Below, piece by piece: positions 9,701 to 18,539 of a DNA stretch of 64,000 nucleotides. The notes under the pieces were generated by a model. It saw only the letters and a list, made by a program, of their open reading frames with translations, did not search any database and was not told the origin of the DNA. Position numbers and translations under genes: made by a program. Source of the DNA: Arthrobacter woluwensis (GTDB taxonomy: Bacteria; Actinomycetota; Actinomycetes; Actinomycetales; Micrococcaceae). Position 1 is the first letter of the stretch, and each line of letters opens with the position of its first letter. Location of the stretch: the NCBI RefSeq assembly GCF_030816155.1, contig NZ_JAUSXR010000001.1:2728001-2792000 (forward strand), in the 5' to 3' direction.

Positions 9701-10599
9701 GACGCCGCGTGAGGTGGACTTCACCTGGCCGAGCGTCGGCCCCGACGTCCCCAACGCGACCGCGCTCGACGGCCAGACGATCGCCGTCAGTGGCAAGGGC
9801 ACCCACTTGGCGGTGCTCGGGTCCGCGGCGGTCGGCGGCGGGACCACCCCGGTCCTGACCCTCCGGTACACGGACGGCAGCACCGAACAGCAGGGGATCT
9901 TCTTCCCCAACTGGCTGCAGCCCAAGGAGCTGGGCGGCGGCGTGGTGGCGGTGTCCGAACAGGGCCGCAACAAACGCCAACGGCCCGTCCCCGGAGTACA
10001 CGCAGTACAAGTACCAGGCCTTCGCCAACATGGTCCGGCTGAACCCGGCCAAGGAGCTGGCCGCCGTCGTCCTTCCGACCGACACCCGGGTGAAGTTCTT
10101 CGACTGGCAGGTGACCACCCAGCCGCTGCCCGCCGTGCCGCACGGCACCGCGTACGCCTCCGACGTCGAGTGGGTCCAGGCCGTCAACGGCTATGGCGTG
10201 ATCGGCAAGGACGTGGCGAACAAGGACACGGCGACCTCGCCGGACCTGCCGCTCGCGCTGAACTACACGGATCCCGCCACGGGCACGAGCCCCAGCTACA
10301 CCAAGGGGCTCGGCGTGCATGCGGAATCCCGGATCACCTACTACCTGGGCGGGAAGTGCACGCGGTTCACGTCGCAGGTCGGTCTGGAGAAGGGGTTCGC
10401 GGGGAACATCATCTTCTCCGTCAACGCCGATGGCGCCACGGCCTACACCTCACGGACCTACGTGCCCGGCTTCGCCCCGGAGGGCGTGGACGTGGATCTG
10501 CGGGGTGTGAACTACCTCGACCTGGTGGTGAAGCCCTCCGGCTCCATCAACGGGGCCCACGGGGTGTGGGGCGACGCGAAGTTCGAGTGCGCCCCCTAG
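6730..10599 (+). pseudogene. Secreted glycoside hydrolase family 31 protein with C-terminal NPCBM-like domain, two frameshifts
   Basis: Start at the ATG at 6730, 6 bases after GAAAGG, followed by a signal peptide (about 1-43). The GH31 (alpha-glucosidase/alpha-galactosidase-like) barrel spans about 90-680, with probable nucleophile Asp421 in KLDVAWVG and acid/base Asp472 in WTGDHSG. Next come an NEW3-like beta domain (about 830-910) and an NPCBM-like carbohydrate-binding domain (about 1130-1285; YTKGLGVHAES). The frame shifts near 9471-9475 (ACACAC) and returns near 9972-9974 (an extra A), so the literal reading stops at 9669 with the catalytic domain intact. Sequence in all three pieces stays protein-like, so an assembly error is likely. 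The substrate is not resolved; the LacI-type operator upstream suggests sugar-controlled expression. Confidence 0.75.
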
Positions 10600-10624
10600 C
10601 GCCGGAACCCGGCTCCGCGAAGTG

Positions 10625-10667
10625 ACAGCTGAGGCCCCTTCCCACGTCGGGAAGGGGCCTCAGCTGT
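10625..10667. terminator. Bidirectional terminator between GH31 gene and cysN
   Basis: Perfect 19-bp arms (ACAGCTGAGGCCCCTTCCC and its inverse) with a 5-base loop lie between two convergent genes, followed on the plus strand by TTCTCT. A textbook position for a shared terminator. Confidence 0.85.
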
Positions 10668-10693
10668 TCTCTCGCGAGCAGGGGGCGGGGGCG

Positions 10694-12091
10694 CTAAATC
10701 CAGTACCGCTCGTCCTCGGAGTCGCCCGGGTGTTCCTTGACCATGCCCGCGGCGAGGGTGTTGCCGTCGGCGGGATCGATCACCAGGAACGCGCCCGTGC
10801 GGCGGTGCTTGGCATACGGTTCCAGCGGCAGGGGTGCGGCCAGACGGATCTGGACCTCGCCGATGTCGTTGAGCTCCAGGTCGGAGGCGGGCTGCACCTC
10901 GAACGTGTCCAGGTCCAGCTTGCCGGAGACCGAGCGGACGATCGCCTTCACAGTCTGCGTGCCGTGTTTGACGAACACCCGGGCCCCTTCGCGCAGCGGC
11001 TTGGAGGACAGCCACGCCACGGAACCGTACAGATCCGCGGAACTCTCCCCCACGGTGCCGGCCGCGGCGATCGTGTCACCGCGGGCGATGTCGATCTCGT
11101 CGGCGAGGCGCAGCGCCACCGATTGCGGGGCGAAGGCGGTCTCCAGGGAAGTCCCGGCGAAGTCGATGCCGGTGACCGTCGTCGTGCGGGGCTCATGACC
11201 CGGCGACAGGACGACCACCGGGTCGCCGACCGTCACCGTGCCCTCGGCCACCTGACCCGCATAGGCGCGGTAGTCGCGGTACTCCTCCACGTCCAGGCCA
11301 CGCGCGACGGCGTCCGGCGCCAAGGCGCCCTGCGGACGGATCGCGAGCTGCACGGGGAAGCGGAACGCCTCGTGCTCGTCCTCCAGCTCGTCCGCGGCGG
11401 GCAGGGTCTCGAGGACCTCCAGCAGCGACGGGCCGTCGTACCAGGGCATGCGCGGGGAGCGGTCCACGACGTTGTCACCGTCGAGGGCGGACACCGGGAT
11501 GACCCGGATATCCGCGTGATCCGCGGTTCCATCAGCCTGCGCGGCGCCGATCCCCAGCTCCTGGGACACCCGCCGGATGTCCGCCTCGATCTCCCGGAAC
11601 ACGGGCTCGGAGAAGTCGACCAGGTCCACCTTGTTCACGGCGACGATCACGTGCGGGACGCGCAGCAGGTGCAGGACGGACAGGTGCCGTCGGGTCTGCT
11701 CCAGGACACCCTTGCGGGCGTCGATCAGCACCACCACGGCATCCGCCGTGGACGCGCCGGTCACCGTGTTCTTGGTGTACTGCACGTGCCCGGGGCAGTC
11801 GGCCAGGATGAAGCTGCGGCGGTCCGTGGCGAAGTAGCGGTACGCGACGTCGATCGTGATGCCCTGCTCCCGCTCGGCGCGCAGGCCGTCGGTCAGCAGC
11901 GCCAGGTCCAGGCCGCCCTTCTCCCCGCCGAAGCCGCGGTCCGCGCTCGTGCGGGCGACGGCGTCGAGGGTGTCGGCAAGGATCGCCTTGGAGTCATGCA
12001 GGAGGCGGCCCACCAGGGTGGACTTGCCGTCGTCGACGCTGCCGGCCGTCGCGAAACGGAACAGCGTGCTGGACGCGAGTGCGGTGCTCAT
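10694..12091 (-). CDS. cysN: Sulfate adenylyltransferase subunit 1 (GTPase)
   Basis: CysN is the GTP-hydrolysing subunit that drives CysD to make adenosine 5'-phosphosulfate from ATP and sulfate in the cytoplasm. The 465-residue product has the translation-factor-type G domain: P-loop GSVDDGKST (about 17-25), switch motif DCPGH and NKVD, followed by EF-Tu-like beta-barrel domains 2 and 3. No C-terminal APS kinase is fused, so this is CysN and not CysNC. Its ATG at 12091 overlaps the cysD stop by one base (ATGA-type junction), giving translational coupling. It is the last gene of the sulfate operon and meets a terminator at 10667. Confidence 0.95.
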   Translation of the reverse strand: MSTALASSTLFRFATAGSVDDGKSTLVGRLLHDSKAILADTLDAVARTSADRGFGGEKGGLDLALLTDGLRAEREQGITIDVAYRYFATDRRSFILADCPGHVQYTKNTVTGASTADAVVVLIDARKGVLEQTRRHLSVLHLLRVPHVIVAVNKVDLVDFSEPVFREIEADIRRVSQELGIGAAQADGTADHADIRVIPVSALDGDNVVDRSPRMPWYDGPSLLEVLETLPAADELEDEHEAFRFPVQLAIRPQGALAPDAVARGLDVEEYRDYRAYAGQVAEGTVTVGDPVVVLSPGHEPRTTTVTGIDFAGTSLETAFAPQSVALRLADEIDIARGDTIAAAGTVGESSADLYGSVAWLSSKPLREGARVFVKHGTQTVKAIVRSVSGKLDLDTFEVQPASDLELNDIGEVQIRLAAPLPLEPYAKHRRTGAFLVIDPADGNTLAAGMVKEHPGDSEDERYWI

Positions 12092-13020
12092 CAGAAATAC
12101 CCGTCCTTCTTACGGTCTTCCATGGCCGCCTCGGAGATGCGGTCATCGGCGCGGGTCGCGCCACGCTCGGTCAGGGTCGAGGCCGCGACCTCGACGACGA
12201 CGGCCGCCACGTCCGCGGCGTCGCTCTCCACGGCGCCGGTGCAGGACATGTCCCCCACCGTGCGGTAGCGCACGAGCTTGGTGATGACCTCCTCATGCGG
12301 AGCCGGCTGGGACACCTCGCCCACGGCACGCCACATCCCGTCCCGGGCGAAAACGTCCCGCTCGTGGGCGTAGTAGAGGCCCGGCAGCTCGATGCCCTCG
12401 CGCTCGATGTAGCGCCAGATGTCCAGCTCGGTCCAGTTGCTGATCGGGAAGGCCCGCACGTGCTGGCCCACCGTGTAGCGGCCGTTGTAGAGGTTCCACA
12501 GCTCGGGACGCTGATTGCGCGGATCCCACTGCCCGAACTCGTCCCGCAGGGACAGGATGCGCTCCTTGGCGCGGGCCTTGTCCTCGTCGCGACGGCCACC
12601 GCCGAAGACGGCGTCGAACTTGTTCCGCTGGATGGCGTCCAGCAGCGGCACGGTCTGCAATGGATTCCGGGTGCCGTCAGCGCGCTCCTGGAGCTCGCCG
12701 CGGTCGATGAATTCCTGCACGGAACCGACCACGAGCTTCAGGCCGAGCCGCTCGACCGTCCGATCCCGGAACTCGATCACCTCGGGGAAGTTGTGCCCGG
12801 TGTCCACGTGCAGCACCGGGAACGGCACCTTGCCCGGCCAGAAGGCCTTGGTGGCCAGATGCAGCATGACCACGGAGTCCTTGCCGCCGGAGAACAGCAG
12901 CGCAGGCCGCTCGAACTCGGCGACGACTTCACGGATGATGTGAATGGCCTCGGCCTCGAGGGCGTCAAGCGTGCCGAGCCGGTTGTCAGCCACAGCAGCC
13001 TCTTCCAGTAGTTCGGTCAT
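12091..13020 (-). CDS. cysD: Sulfate adenylyltransferase subunit 2
   Basis: CysD is the adenylyl-transferring subunit of ATP sulfurylase. The 309-residue product carries the PP-loop SGGKDSVVMLHL (about 45-55), then HVDTGHNFPEVIEFRD and FGGGRRDEDKARAKER, all typical of the family. The ATG at 13020 gives normal length; the open frame extends another 44 codons upstream, but this part is the structured gap between cysH and cysD, not protein-like. The partner cysN follows with an overlap. The 211-base gap upstream may hold a promoter or attenuator. Confidence 0.95.
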   Translation of the reverse strand: MTELLEEAAVADNRLGTLDALEAEAIHIIREVVAEFERPALLFSGGKDSVVMLHLATKAFWPGKVPFPVLHVDTGHNFPEVIEFRDRTVERLGLKLVVGSVQEFIDRGELQERADGTRNPLQTVPLLDAIQRNKFDAVFGGGRRDEDKARAKERILSLRDEFGQWDPRNQRPELWNLYNGRYTVGQHVRAFPISNWTELDIWRYIEREGIELPGLYYAHERDVFARDGMWRAVGEVSQPAPHEEVITKLVRYRTVGDMSCTGAVESDAADVAAVVVEVAASTLTERGATRADDRISEAAMEDRKKDGYF

Positions 13021-13120
13021 CAGGAGCTCATTTCGGTCAGGAAGTTGGTGGGGATCCTTCGCAAAGATCCGTACAGGACGCATGCGGGCGACCCGTTGCG
13101 CGAGCCGAGCCCTGCTGCGA

Positions 13121-13210
13121 GCGGTGCAGAGGACTTTCCGGAAGCGGCGCATCGCGTGAGCGAGGAACGAGCGAGTGTGTCTAAGCCGCGGGGAAAGTCC
13201 TCCGCACTGC
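13121..13210. repeat. Long-armed inverted repeat in the cysH-cysD gap
   Basis: Arms of 19 bases (13121-13139 and 13192-13210; sharing GAGGACTTTCC, 17/19 matching by eye) flank a 52-base loop. It fills the middle of the only sizeable gap in an otherwise overlapping operon. It may be a dispersed genomic repeat or an RNA structure modulating cysDN expression; no function is proven. Confidence 0.6.
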
Positions 13211-13231
13211 GGAGACGAGAGGCAGGACTGC

Positions 13232-13942
13232 TCACGTGTGGAGCCCGCATTCGGTCTTGTCGGATCCGGCCCAACGGCCGGAGCGGGGGTCCGCCCCCGG
13301 CGCGACCTTGTTCGTGCACGGCTGGCAGCCGATGGACGGGTAGCCCTGGCTCAGGAGCGGGTTGGACGGGAGCAAGTGCTCGTCCGAGTACTCCATGAGC
13401 TGCTCGTAGCTCCACGGGGCCACCGGGTTGACCTTGACCAGGCCGTTGGCCTCGTCCCAGGTCACGAGCGGGGTGTTGGTGCGGGTGGGGGCCTCGTCGC
13501 GGCGGACGCCGGTGAACCACAGCTCGTAGCCGGCCAGGTTGCGGCGCAGCGGCACCACCTTGCGCATGTTGCAGCAGGAGGCGGCGTCGCGGGCGAACAG
13601 GTCCTTGCCGAACAGCCGGTCCTGCTGCTCCACGGTGTTCTCCGGCAGCACGTCCACCACGTTCACGCGGAGGGTCTTGGCCACCAGATCGCGGGTCTGG
13701 TACGTCTCCGGGAAGTGGTAGCCGGTGTCGAGGAAGAGGACGTCGACGCCGGGCAGCTGCTCGGCGACCAGGGCCGGCAGCACGGCGTCGGCCATGGAGC
13801 ACGCCACGGTGACCGCCGGCGTCGCGAAGTTGCGCTTCACCCAGGCGATGACGTCCTCGGCCGGGGCATCCCAGGCCAGTTCTGCCGCGCCCGCCTCAGC
13901 GAGGGCCTTCAGCTCCTCGTGGGAGCGGAGTGCCGTGCTCAT
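13232..13942 (-). CDS. cysH: Adenylylsulfate (APS/PAPS) reductase
   Basis: Reduces activated sulfate to sulfite with thioredoxin. The 236-residue protein has the PP-loop-like N-terminal region (VACSMADAVLP), DTGYHFPET, and the cysteine set CCNMRK, CQPC and a C-terminal ECGLHT. The CC and CxxC pairs mark the [4Fe-4S]-containing type, which normally prefers APS over PAPS; the absence of an APS kinase in this cluster agrees. The ECG(L)H catalytic cysteine is present. Its ATG overlaps the sir stop codon by 4 bases, so the two are translationally coupled. Confidence 0.93.
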   Translation of the reverse strand: MSTALRSHEELKALAEAGAAELAWDAPAEDVIAWVKRNFATPAVTVACSMADAVLPALVAEQLPGVDVLFLDTGYHFPETYQTRDLVAKTLRVNVVDVLPENTVEQQDRLFGKDLFARDAASCCNMRKVVPLRRNLAGYELWFTGVRRDEAPTRTNTPLVTWDEANGLVKVNPVAPWSYEQLMEYSDEHLLPSNPLLSQGYPSIGCQPCTNKVAPGADPRSGRWAGSDKTECGLHT

Positions 13943-15687
13943 TGGAGTGCCTCCTCATCCGCGGCGTGGGCCCATTCGGCGAAGCTCTGGCCTTCGGCGC
14001 GGTCGGCGACGAAGCGGCGGACCACGCGCTCCACATAGTCGGGCAGATCCGCCACGTAGACCTTGAGGCCACGGACGGTGCGGCCCAGGCCTGCCTCCTC
14101 GCGGGACGTCGATGCCAGCCCGCCGCCCAGGTGCACCTGGAAGCCGGGAGCCGGGTCGCCGTCGTCGACCGGGAGCATCATGCCCTTCAGCCCGATGTCC
14201 GCGGTCTGGATGCGGGCGCACGAGTTGGGGCAGCCGTTGATGTGCAGGCTCAGGGCGTCAGGCAGGCTGCCGGCCTCGACCAGGTCGGCGAGGCGCCGCT
14301 CCAGTTCGGCGATGGCCGTGGCCGCGGTGACCTTGGTCTCCACGATCGCCAGCTTGCAGTATTCGATGCCGGTGCAGGCGATGGTGCCGCGCCGGAAGAC
14401 GCTCGGCCGGGCGGAGAGGCCCAGGGTGTCGAGTTCGGCGATGAGCGGTTCCACCTGATCGCCGGGGACGTCGAGGACCACGAGTTTCTGGTGCGGAGTG
14501 GTACGCAGGCGCTGCGAGCCGTGGGCCTCCAGCACATCGGCCAGGCGGACCAGGTTCTCGCCGGACAGGCGGCCGACCGTGGGGGCGACGCCGATGAAGA
14601 AGCGGCCGTCCTTCTGCTCGTGGACGCCGATGTGGTCGCCGGGGGTCGGCGGCTTGGGTGCGGCGGGGCCGTCGGCCAGCTGGTAGCCGAGGTATTCGTC
14701 CTCGAGGATCTGCCGGAACTTCTCCGGGCCCCAATCGGCCAGGAGGAACTTCAGGCGGGCCTTGGTGCGCATGCGGCGGTAACCGTAGTCGCGGAAGATC
14801 TGCGTGACGCCGTGCCACACTTCGGCACCCTGCTCCGGGGTGACGAACGCGCCCAGGCGCTTGCCGAGCATGGGGTTGGTCGACAGCGCGCCGCCCACCC
14901 ACAGGTCATAGCCGACGCCGAGTTCCGGGTGCACCACTCCGACGAAGGCGCAGTCGTTGATCTCGTGCACCACGTCCTGCGACGGGTGGCCCGTGATGGC
15001 GGTCTTGTATTTGCGCGGCAGGTTCGCCAGCTCAGGATCGCCGATGAACTTGTCTGCGATCTCGTGGATCAGCGGCGTCGGGTCGATGATCTCGTCTTTG
15101 GCGATGCCGGCCACGGGCGAGCCGAGGATGACGCGCGGCACGTCGCCGCAGGCCTCGGTGGTGGAGAGGTCCACCGCTTCGAGGCGGCGCCAGATCTCCG
15201 GCACGTCCTCCACCTGGATCCAGTGCAGCTGGATGTTCTGGCGGTCGGTGATGTCCGCGGACCCACGGGCGAAGTCGACGGAGATCTGCCCGATCACCCG
15301 CAGCTGCTCCGTGGTGAGGGCCCCGCCGTCGATCCGGACGCGGAGCATGAAGTACTTGTCCTCGAGCTCGTGCGGCTCGAGCGTGGCGGTCTTGCCGCCG
15401 TCGATCCCGGGCTTGCGCTGCGTGTAGAGGCCCCACCAGCGGAAGCGTCCGTGGAGATCGGTGCCGTCGATCGAATCGAAACCACCCTTGGAGTAGATGG
15501 TCTCGATGCGTTCGCGGACGCTGAGCCCACCGTCCTCCTGCTTCCACACCTCGTTCGGGTTGAGCGGCGCGGTGCCGTCAACCTTCCACTGGCCATGCGG
15601 CTTGGCGGCCGGCCGGCCCGCGCGCGGCGTGCGTGCTGGACGGGCTTCGGGCGAGGGGGTCGCTCCGGCTAGAGCTGTGTCGGTCAT
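13939..15687 (-). CDS. sir: Assimilatory sulfite reductase (ferredoxin-type, NirA/SirA-like)
   Basis: Reduces sulfite to sulfide by six electrons using siroheme and a [4Fe-4S] cluster. The 582-residue product has two nitrite/sulfite reductase ferredoxin-like half domains and the C-terminal cluster motif CTGIEYCKLA plus NGCPNSCAR that binds the coupled siroheme-iron-sulfur centre. Nitrite reductase is the main alternative; cysH, cysD and cysN immediately downstream and sirB upstream favour sulfite. The ATG at 15687 is preferred over an upstream frame extension. No ribosome binding site is visible, but TACATT lies 6 bases before the ATG, suggesting a leaderless transcript. Confidence 0.9.
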   Translation of the reverse strand: MTDTALAGATPSPEARPARTPRAGRPAAKPHGQWKVDGTAPLNPNEVWKQEDGGLSVRERIETIYSKGGFDSIDGTDLHGRFRWWGLYTQRKPGIDGGKTATLEPHELEDKYFMLRVRIDGGALTTEQLRVIGQISVDFARGSADITDRQNIQLHWIQVEDVPEIWRRLEAVDLSTTEACGDVPRVILGSPVAGIAKDEIIDPTPLIHEIADKFIGDPELANLPRKYKTAITGHPSQDVVHEINDCAFVGVVHPELGVGYDLWVGGALSTNPMLGKRLGAFVTPEQGAEVWHGVTQIFRDYGYRRMRTKARLKFLLADWGPEKFRQILEDEYLGYQLADGPAAPKPPTPGDHIGVHEQKDGRFFIGVAPTVGRLSGENLVRLADVLEAHGSQRLRTTPHQKLVVLDVPGDQVEPLIAELDTLGLSARPSVFRRGTIACTGIEYCKLAIVETKVTAATAIAELERRLADLVEAGSLPDALSLHINGCPNSCARIQTADIGLKGMMLPVDDGDPAPGFQVHLGGGLASTSREEAGLGRTVRGLKVYVADLPDYVERVVRRFVADRAEGQSFAEWAHAADEEALQ

Positions 15688-15693
15688 ACAGAA

Positions 15694-15723
15694 AATGTAG
15701 GGTGGGCCACTTTGGCCTCCCAA
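15694..15723 (-). promoter_or_regulatory. Promoter of the sulfate-reduction operon
   Basis: On the minus strand TTGGGA (15718-15723), an 18-base spacer, and TACATT (15694-15699) precede the sir ATG by 6 bases. The spacing predicts transcription starting at or next to the ATG, a leaderless mRNA. The spacer contains the partial palindrome GGCCAAAGTGGCC, a possible regulator site. Confidence 0.55.
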
Positions 15724-15762
15724 GGTCACCGGACATGTGACGACACGGGGGGCAATATTTCG

Positions 15763-16461
15763 TCACGCGCCGGGCGCGGCGGACACTGCCTCATCGAAGC
15801 GCTTCAGGACGAGCCCGGCCAGGGCCTCCGACGGCAGCAGCGGCTCGGTCACGAGATCCGCTCCGGCCTTGAAGAGCTGGTCATGGAACCATCCGTGGGC
15901 CAGCAGATAGGACGCGACGACGACGCGCGGCGCCCCCGCCGCCCGGGCCGCCTCCACAGCGTGGGGCACCTTCGGCTCTGCCGCGCTACCGTAGGCGCAG
16001 CTCACGGGCCTGCCGAGGCGGGTGGCGAGTCGCCCCGCGACCTCCTCCACGGCTGCGGAGGCCGCCGGGTTGGAGGAGCCCGCGGCGGCCAGGACGACGG
16101 CGTCGTCGTCCGCCAGCCCGGCCTCCCTCAAGCGTTCCTCCAGCACGTCCACCAGCACCGGATCCGGGCCGAGGGGCGCCGCCGCGGAGGTCCCGGGCCG
16201 GGAGTCCCGGGCCTGGGCGATGTCCACCTTCACGTGGTACCCGACGCTCAGGAGCACCGGCACGATCACGGCCGGCTCGCCCTCGGGCAGGGCCGCCACC
16301 ACGTCGGGGAGCGCCGGCTCCTGGACGTCCACGTAGGCCTCGCGCACGTCCAGCGACGGGCGGAGCGCGGACACGGCCCGTCGGAGCTCGCGCACTTCGG
16401 CGTCGCCGGTGGCGTTGCTGGTTCCGTGCGAGCACGCGATCAGGACAGGGCTGTGAGTCAT
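15763..16461 (-). CDS. sirB: Sirohydrochlorin chelatase (CbiX/SirB family)
   Basis: Predicted to insert ferrous iron into sirohydrochlorin, the last step to siroheme, the cofactor of the sulfite reductase encoded next. The 232-residue protein has two CbiX repeats: metal-binding His in ACSHGTSN near the N-terminus, LLSVGYHVKVD in the first half and SYLLAHGWFHDQL in the second. It is on the same strand as sir, 75 bases upstream. TAAGCT lies 7 bases before its ATG and there is no ribosome binding site, so it is probably leaderless. A cobalt chelatase role is possible but the context favours iron. Confidence 0.85.
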   Translation of the reverse strand: MTHSPVLIACSHGTSNATGDAEVRELRRAVSALRPSLDVREAYVDVQEPALPDVVAALPEGEPAVIVPVLLSVGYHVKVDIAQARDSRPGTSAAAPLGPDPVLVDVLEERLREAGLADDDAVVLAAAGSSNPAASAAVEEVAGRLATRLGRPVSCAYGSAAEPKVPHAVEAARAAGAPRVVVASYLLAHGWFHDQLFKAGADLVTEPLLPSEALAGLVLKRFDEAVSAAPGA

Positions 16462-16574
16462 GACTGGGAGCTTAACGCGAGCGGTCCCCGGGTGCCTTAA
16501 CCTTGATTGCGAAGCATGTCGGGCGGCCCGTTCCGGATTCCGGCGTGCGCACGGACAGAACGGAAGGGAAGGCC

Positions 16575-17213
16575 ATGTCCTTTGACACCGGCCTCCTGGC
16601 CCTCGACCTGCTCGGCGTGTTCTTCTTCGCCGTCTCCGGCTCGCTGCTGGCGGCCCGCAAGCGCTTCGACGTGGTGGGCTCCGTCCTCCTCGCCTGCCTC
16701 GTGAGCCTCGGCGGAGGTGTGGTCCGCGACGTCATCCTCGGCGTGCACCTGCCCTCCGCGTTCGGCCAGCCCGTCTACCTGGTGCCGCCGATCTTGGCCG
16801 CCGCCCTCGTCTACATCCTGTTCAACAGCGTGCAGCGCTTCACCTCCCTGCTCACCCTGTTCGACGCCGGCGGGCTCGCCCTGTTCTGCATCTCCGGCAC
16901 GCTGAAGGCCATCTCCCTCGGCGCGAATCCGGTGGCCGCCATCCTGCTGGGCGTCACCACGGCCGTGGGCGGCGGGGTCCTGCGGGACATCACGGCCAAC
17001 GAGGTGCCCGCCCTCTTCGACGCCCGCGAGATCTACGCGCTCCCGGCCCTCTGCGGGGCTGCTCTGACCGCGCTCGTCTGGCATCTCGGCTGGTTCAACC
17101 CGGTCACCGGGCTCACGATCGCCGCCCTCGTCTTCGCCTTCCGGGTGACCGCCTGGCGGCGGCACTGGTACGTCCCCCTGGCCGTGCACGGCTGGCACCG
17201 CCAGCTCGACTGA
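16575..17213 (+). CDS. Trimeric intracellular cation (TRIC) channel-like membrane protein (UPF0126)
   Basis: The 212-residue protein consists of two repeated halves of three transmembrane helices plus a seventh, each half carrying a GGGVVRD or GGGVLRD motif, the hallmark of the prokaryotic TRIC/UPF0126 (YicG-like) family. Such proteins form trimeric potassium-permeable pores in the membrane. The ATG at 16575 follows GGAAGGGAAGG; an earlier in-frame start lacks a site. It diverges from sirB and seems monocistronic. Physiological role in bacteria remains uncertain. Confidence 0.9.
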   Translation: MSFDTGLLALDLLGVFFFAVSGSLLAARKRFDVVGSVLLACLVSLGGGVVRDVILGVHLPSAFGQPVYLVPPILAAALVYILFNSVQRFTSLLTLFDAGGLALFCISGTLKAISLGANPVAAILLGVTTAVGGGVLRDITANEVPALFDAREIYALPALCGAALTALVWHLGWFNPVTGLTIAALVFAFRVTAWRRHWYVPLAVHGWHRQLD

Positions 17214-17244
17214 GCACCTGGCCGTTCGCCTGGGACCCGTGTGA

Positions 17245-17302
17245 CCGTCGACCTAGCACTTTCTCGGGTTTCCCGACGCTGAGCCCCGAGAAAGTGCAAG
17301 GT
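17245..17302. repeat. Palindromic repeat family B, copy 1
   Basis: A 52-base palindrome (17251-17302) with arms around GCACTTTCTCGGG and CCCGAGAAAGTGC plus a shared 6-base flank CCGTCG. It is in the same orientation as copy 2 at 18379 and differs from it at 3 of 58 positions by eye. It follows the TRIC gene and precedes the AbiEi-like gene. Confidence 0.85.
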
Positions 17303-17403
17303 CACCCCCTCTCCTGGCCTCCGCTCCGGCCACCACGTGGGCTTCACCGGAGAAGCTGTGGATAACTCCTGCACGTGATCCCGGATCCGGTCCACACTGG
17401 ACC

Positions 17404-18345
17404 ATGCGCGCCAGCCCCCTGCCACCTCAATTGAGGGGCACGTCCTTCACGCTTCAAGAGGCGCTGCGCGACGGCACCCCCCGCAGCCGGTTGTACGCGC
17501 GGGATCTCGAGATCACCACCAACGGTTTCCGCCGCCCGGCAGGGGTTCGCCTCCGAGCCGCCGAAGAGGTCAGGGCCCTCGCCGCGCTGCGCCCGAAGGA
17601 CACGTTCGTCCTGTTCACGGCGGCCGCCTTGCAAGGCGTTCCCCTCCCGCGCCGCCACGAGTCGCTGTGGCCCGTCCACCTCAGCAGCCCTCCCGGCACC
17701 GCACCGGCCCGCCGTCGTCGGGTCGTCGGCGTCAGTCTCGACCTCGCACCCGACGAGGTCCGCGTCCTCGACGGCCTCCGCATCACGACCGCCGCGCGCA
17801 CCTGGCTGGACCTGGCCCGGGATCTGAGCCTCGAGGAACTGGTCATCGCCGGGGATCATCTGGTCTGCGCTCATCCCCAGGGGTTCCCGGCGCCCCGTAT
17901 CCCGTGGACGACGCCGGCGGCCCTGGCGGAGATGCTTGAACGGCATCCGCGGGCACGGGGCGTCGTCACGGCCAGAAGGGCTCTGGGGCTGGTCCGGATC
18001 GGCGCCGACTCTCCTCGGGAGACGCGGCTCCGCCTGGCCCTTGCGGCGGCCGGCCTGCCGGAACCCGAACTCAACGTCATGCTCCGCGGCGGATTCGGGC
18101 AGCCGGTCCTCTGGCCGGACGGCGCTTATCCGGCGCACCGGATCTCACTCCAGTACGACGGCGAGCCCCACGCCGCCGCCCGGCAGCACCGCCGGGGCAT
18201 CGACCGTGCCGCGATCACCGAAGCGCTCGGCTGGACGGAGGTGCGGCTCGGGGCGGCTGATCTCCACGGAACACCGCCCCGGGCGGTGTTCCGTGTCCGG
18301 CAAGCCCTGCTCCGGGCCGGCTGGCGACCAGGGGAGCTCGCCTGA
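17404..18345 (+). CDS. AbiEi antitoxin-like protein with C-terminal DUF559/Vsr-like domain
   Basis: A 313-residue protein of the solitary type widespread in Actinobacteria: an N-terminal AbiEi-like winged-helix part (about 1-140; [16 protein letters not shown], then [14 protein letters not shown]) and a C-terminal DUF559/Vsr-endonuclease-like domain (about 200-310; [40 protein letters not shown]). In the endonuclease fold an Asp normally sits before the YDG strand; here the equivalent stretch reads [13 protein letters not shown], so nuclease activity is doubtful. No AbiEii toxin follows. It lies alone between palindromes B1 and B2. The ATG is close to a CACACT -10-like box, without a ribosome binding site. 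Function unknown. Confidence 0.75.
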   Translation: MRASPLPPQLRGTSFTLQEALRDGTPRSRLYARDLEITTNGFRRPAGVRLRAAEEVRALAALRPKDTFVLFTAAALQGVPLPRRHESLWPVHLSSPPGTAPARRRRVVGVSLDLAPDEVRVLDGLRITTAARTWLDLARDLSLEELVIAGDHLVCAHPQGFPAPRIPWTTPAALAEMLERHPRARGVVTARRALGLVRIGADSPRETRLRLALAAAGLPEPELNVMLRGGFGQPVLWPDGAYPAHRISLQYDGEPHAAARQHRRGIDRAAITEALGWTEVRLGAADLHGTPPRAVFRVRQALLRAGWRPGELA

Positions 18346-18378
18346 CACCTCCGTGCGCCACGCCCCTGGCCGTCGCCG

Positions 18379-18436
18379 CCGTCGACCTTGCACTTTCTCG
18401 GGTCTCCCGGCGCTGAGCCCCGAGAAAGTGCAAGGT
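18379..18436. repeat. Palindromic repeat family B, copy 2
   Basis: Same 58-base element as at 17245 in direct orientation, between the AbiEi-like gene and the SUKH-type gene. A 17-bp stem with an 18-base centre; may also act as terminator. Confidence 0.85.
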
Positions 18437-18539
18437 GAACCACGCCCACGGTCGACCACACGCCGCGCGGAACCACGGGCGGAGTGAGCTCCGTCCCAGG
18501 CCACCGCGGGGGCTTGCTCCACTGGATAGGATGGAACTC

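Noticed and set aside
8616..10625. Independent gene overlapping the GH31 reading frame
   Set aside because: Only the part between the two indels is protein-like in this frame; it is the middle of the frameshifted hydrolase.
13020..13152. N-terminal extension of cysD by 44 codons
   Set aside because: The extension reads arginine-rich noise and falls in the structured gap; the ATG at 13020 gives the standard CysD start.
13930..15672. Open frame antisense to sir (580 codons)
   Set aside because: Shadow of the sulfite reductase gene, which has complete cluster motifs on the other strand.
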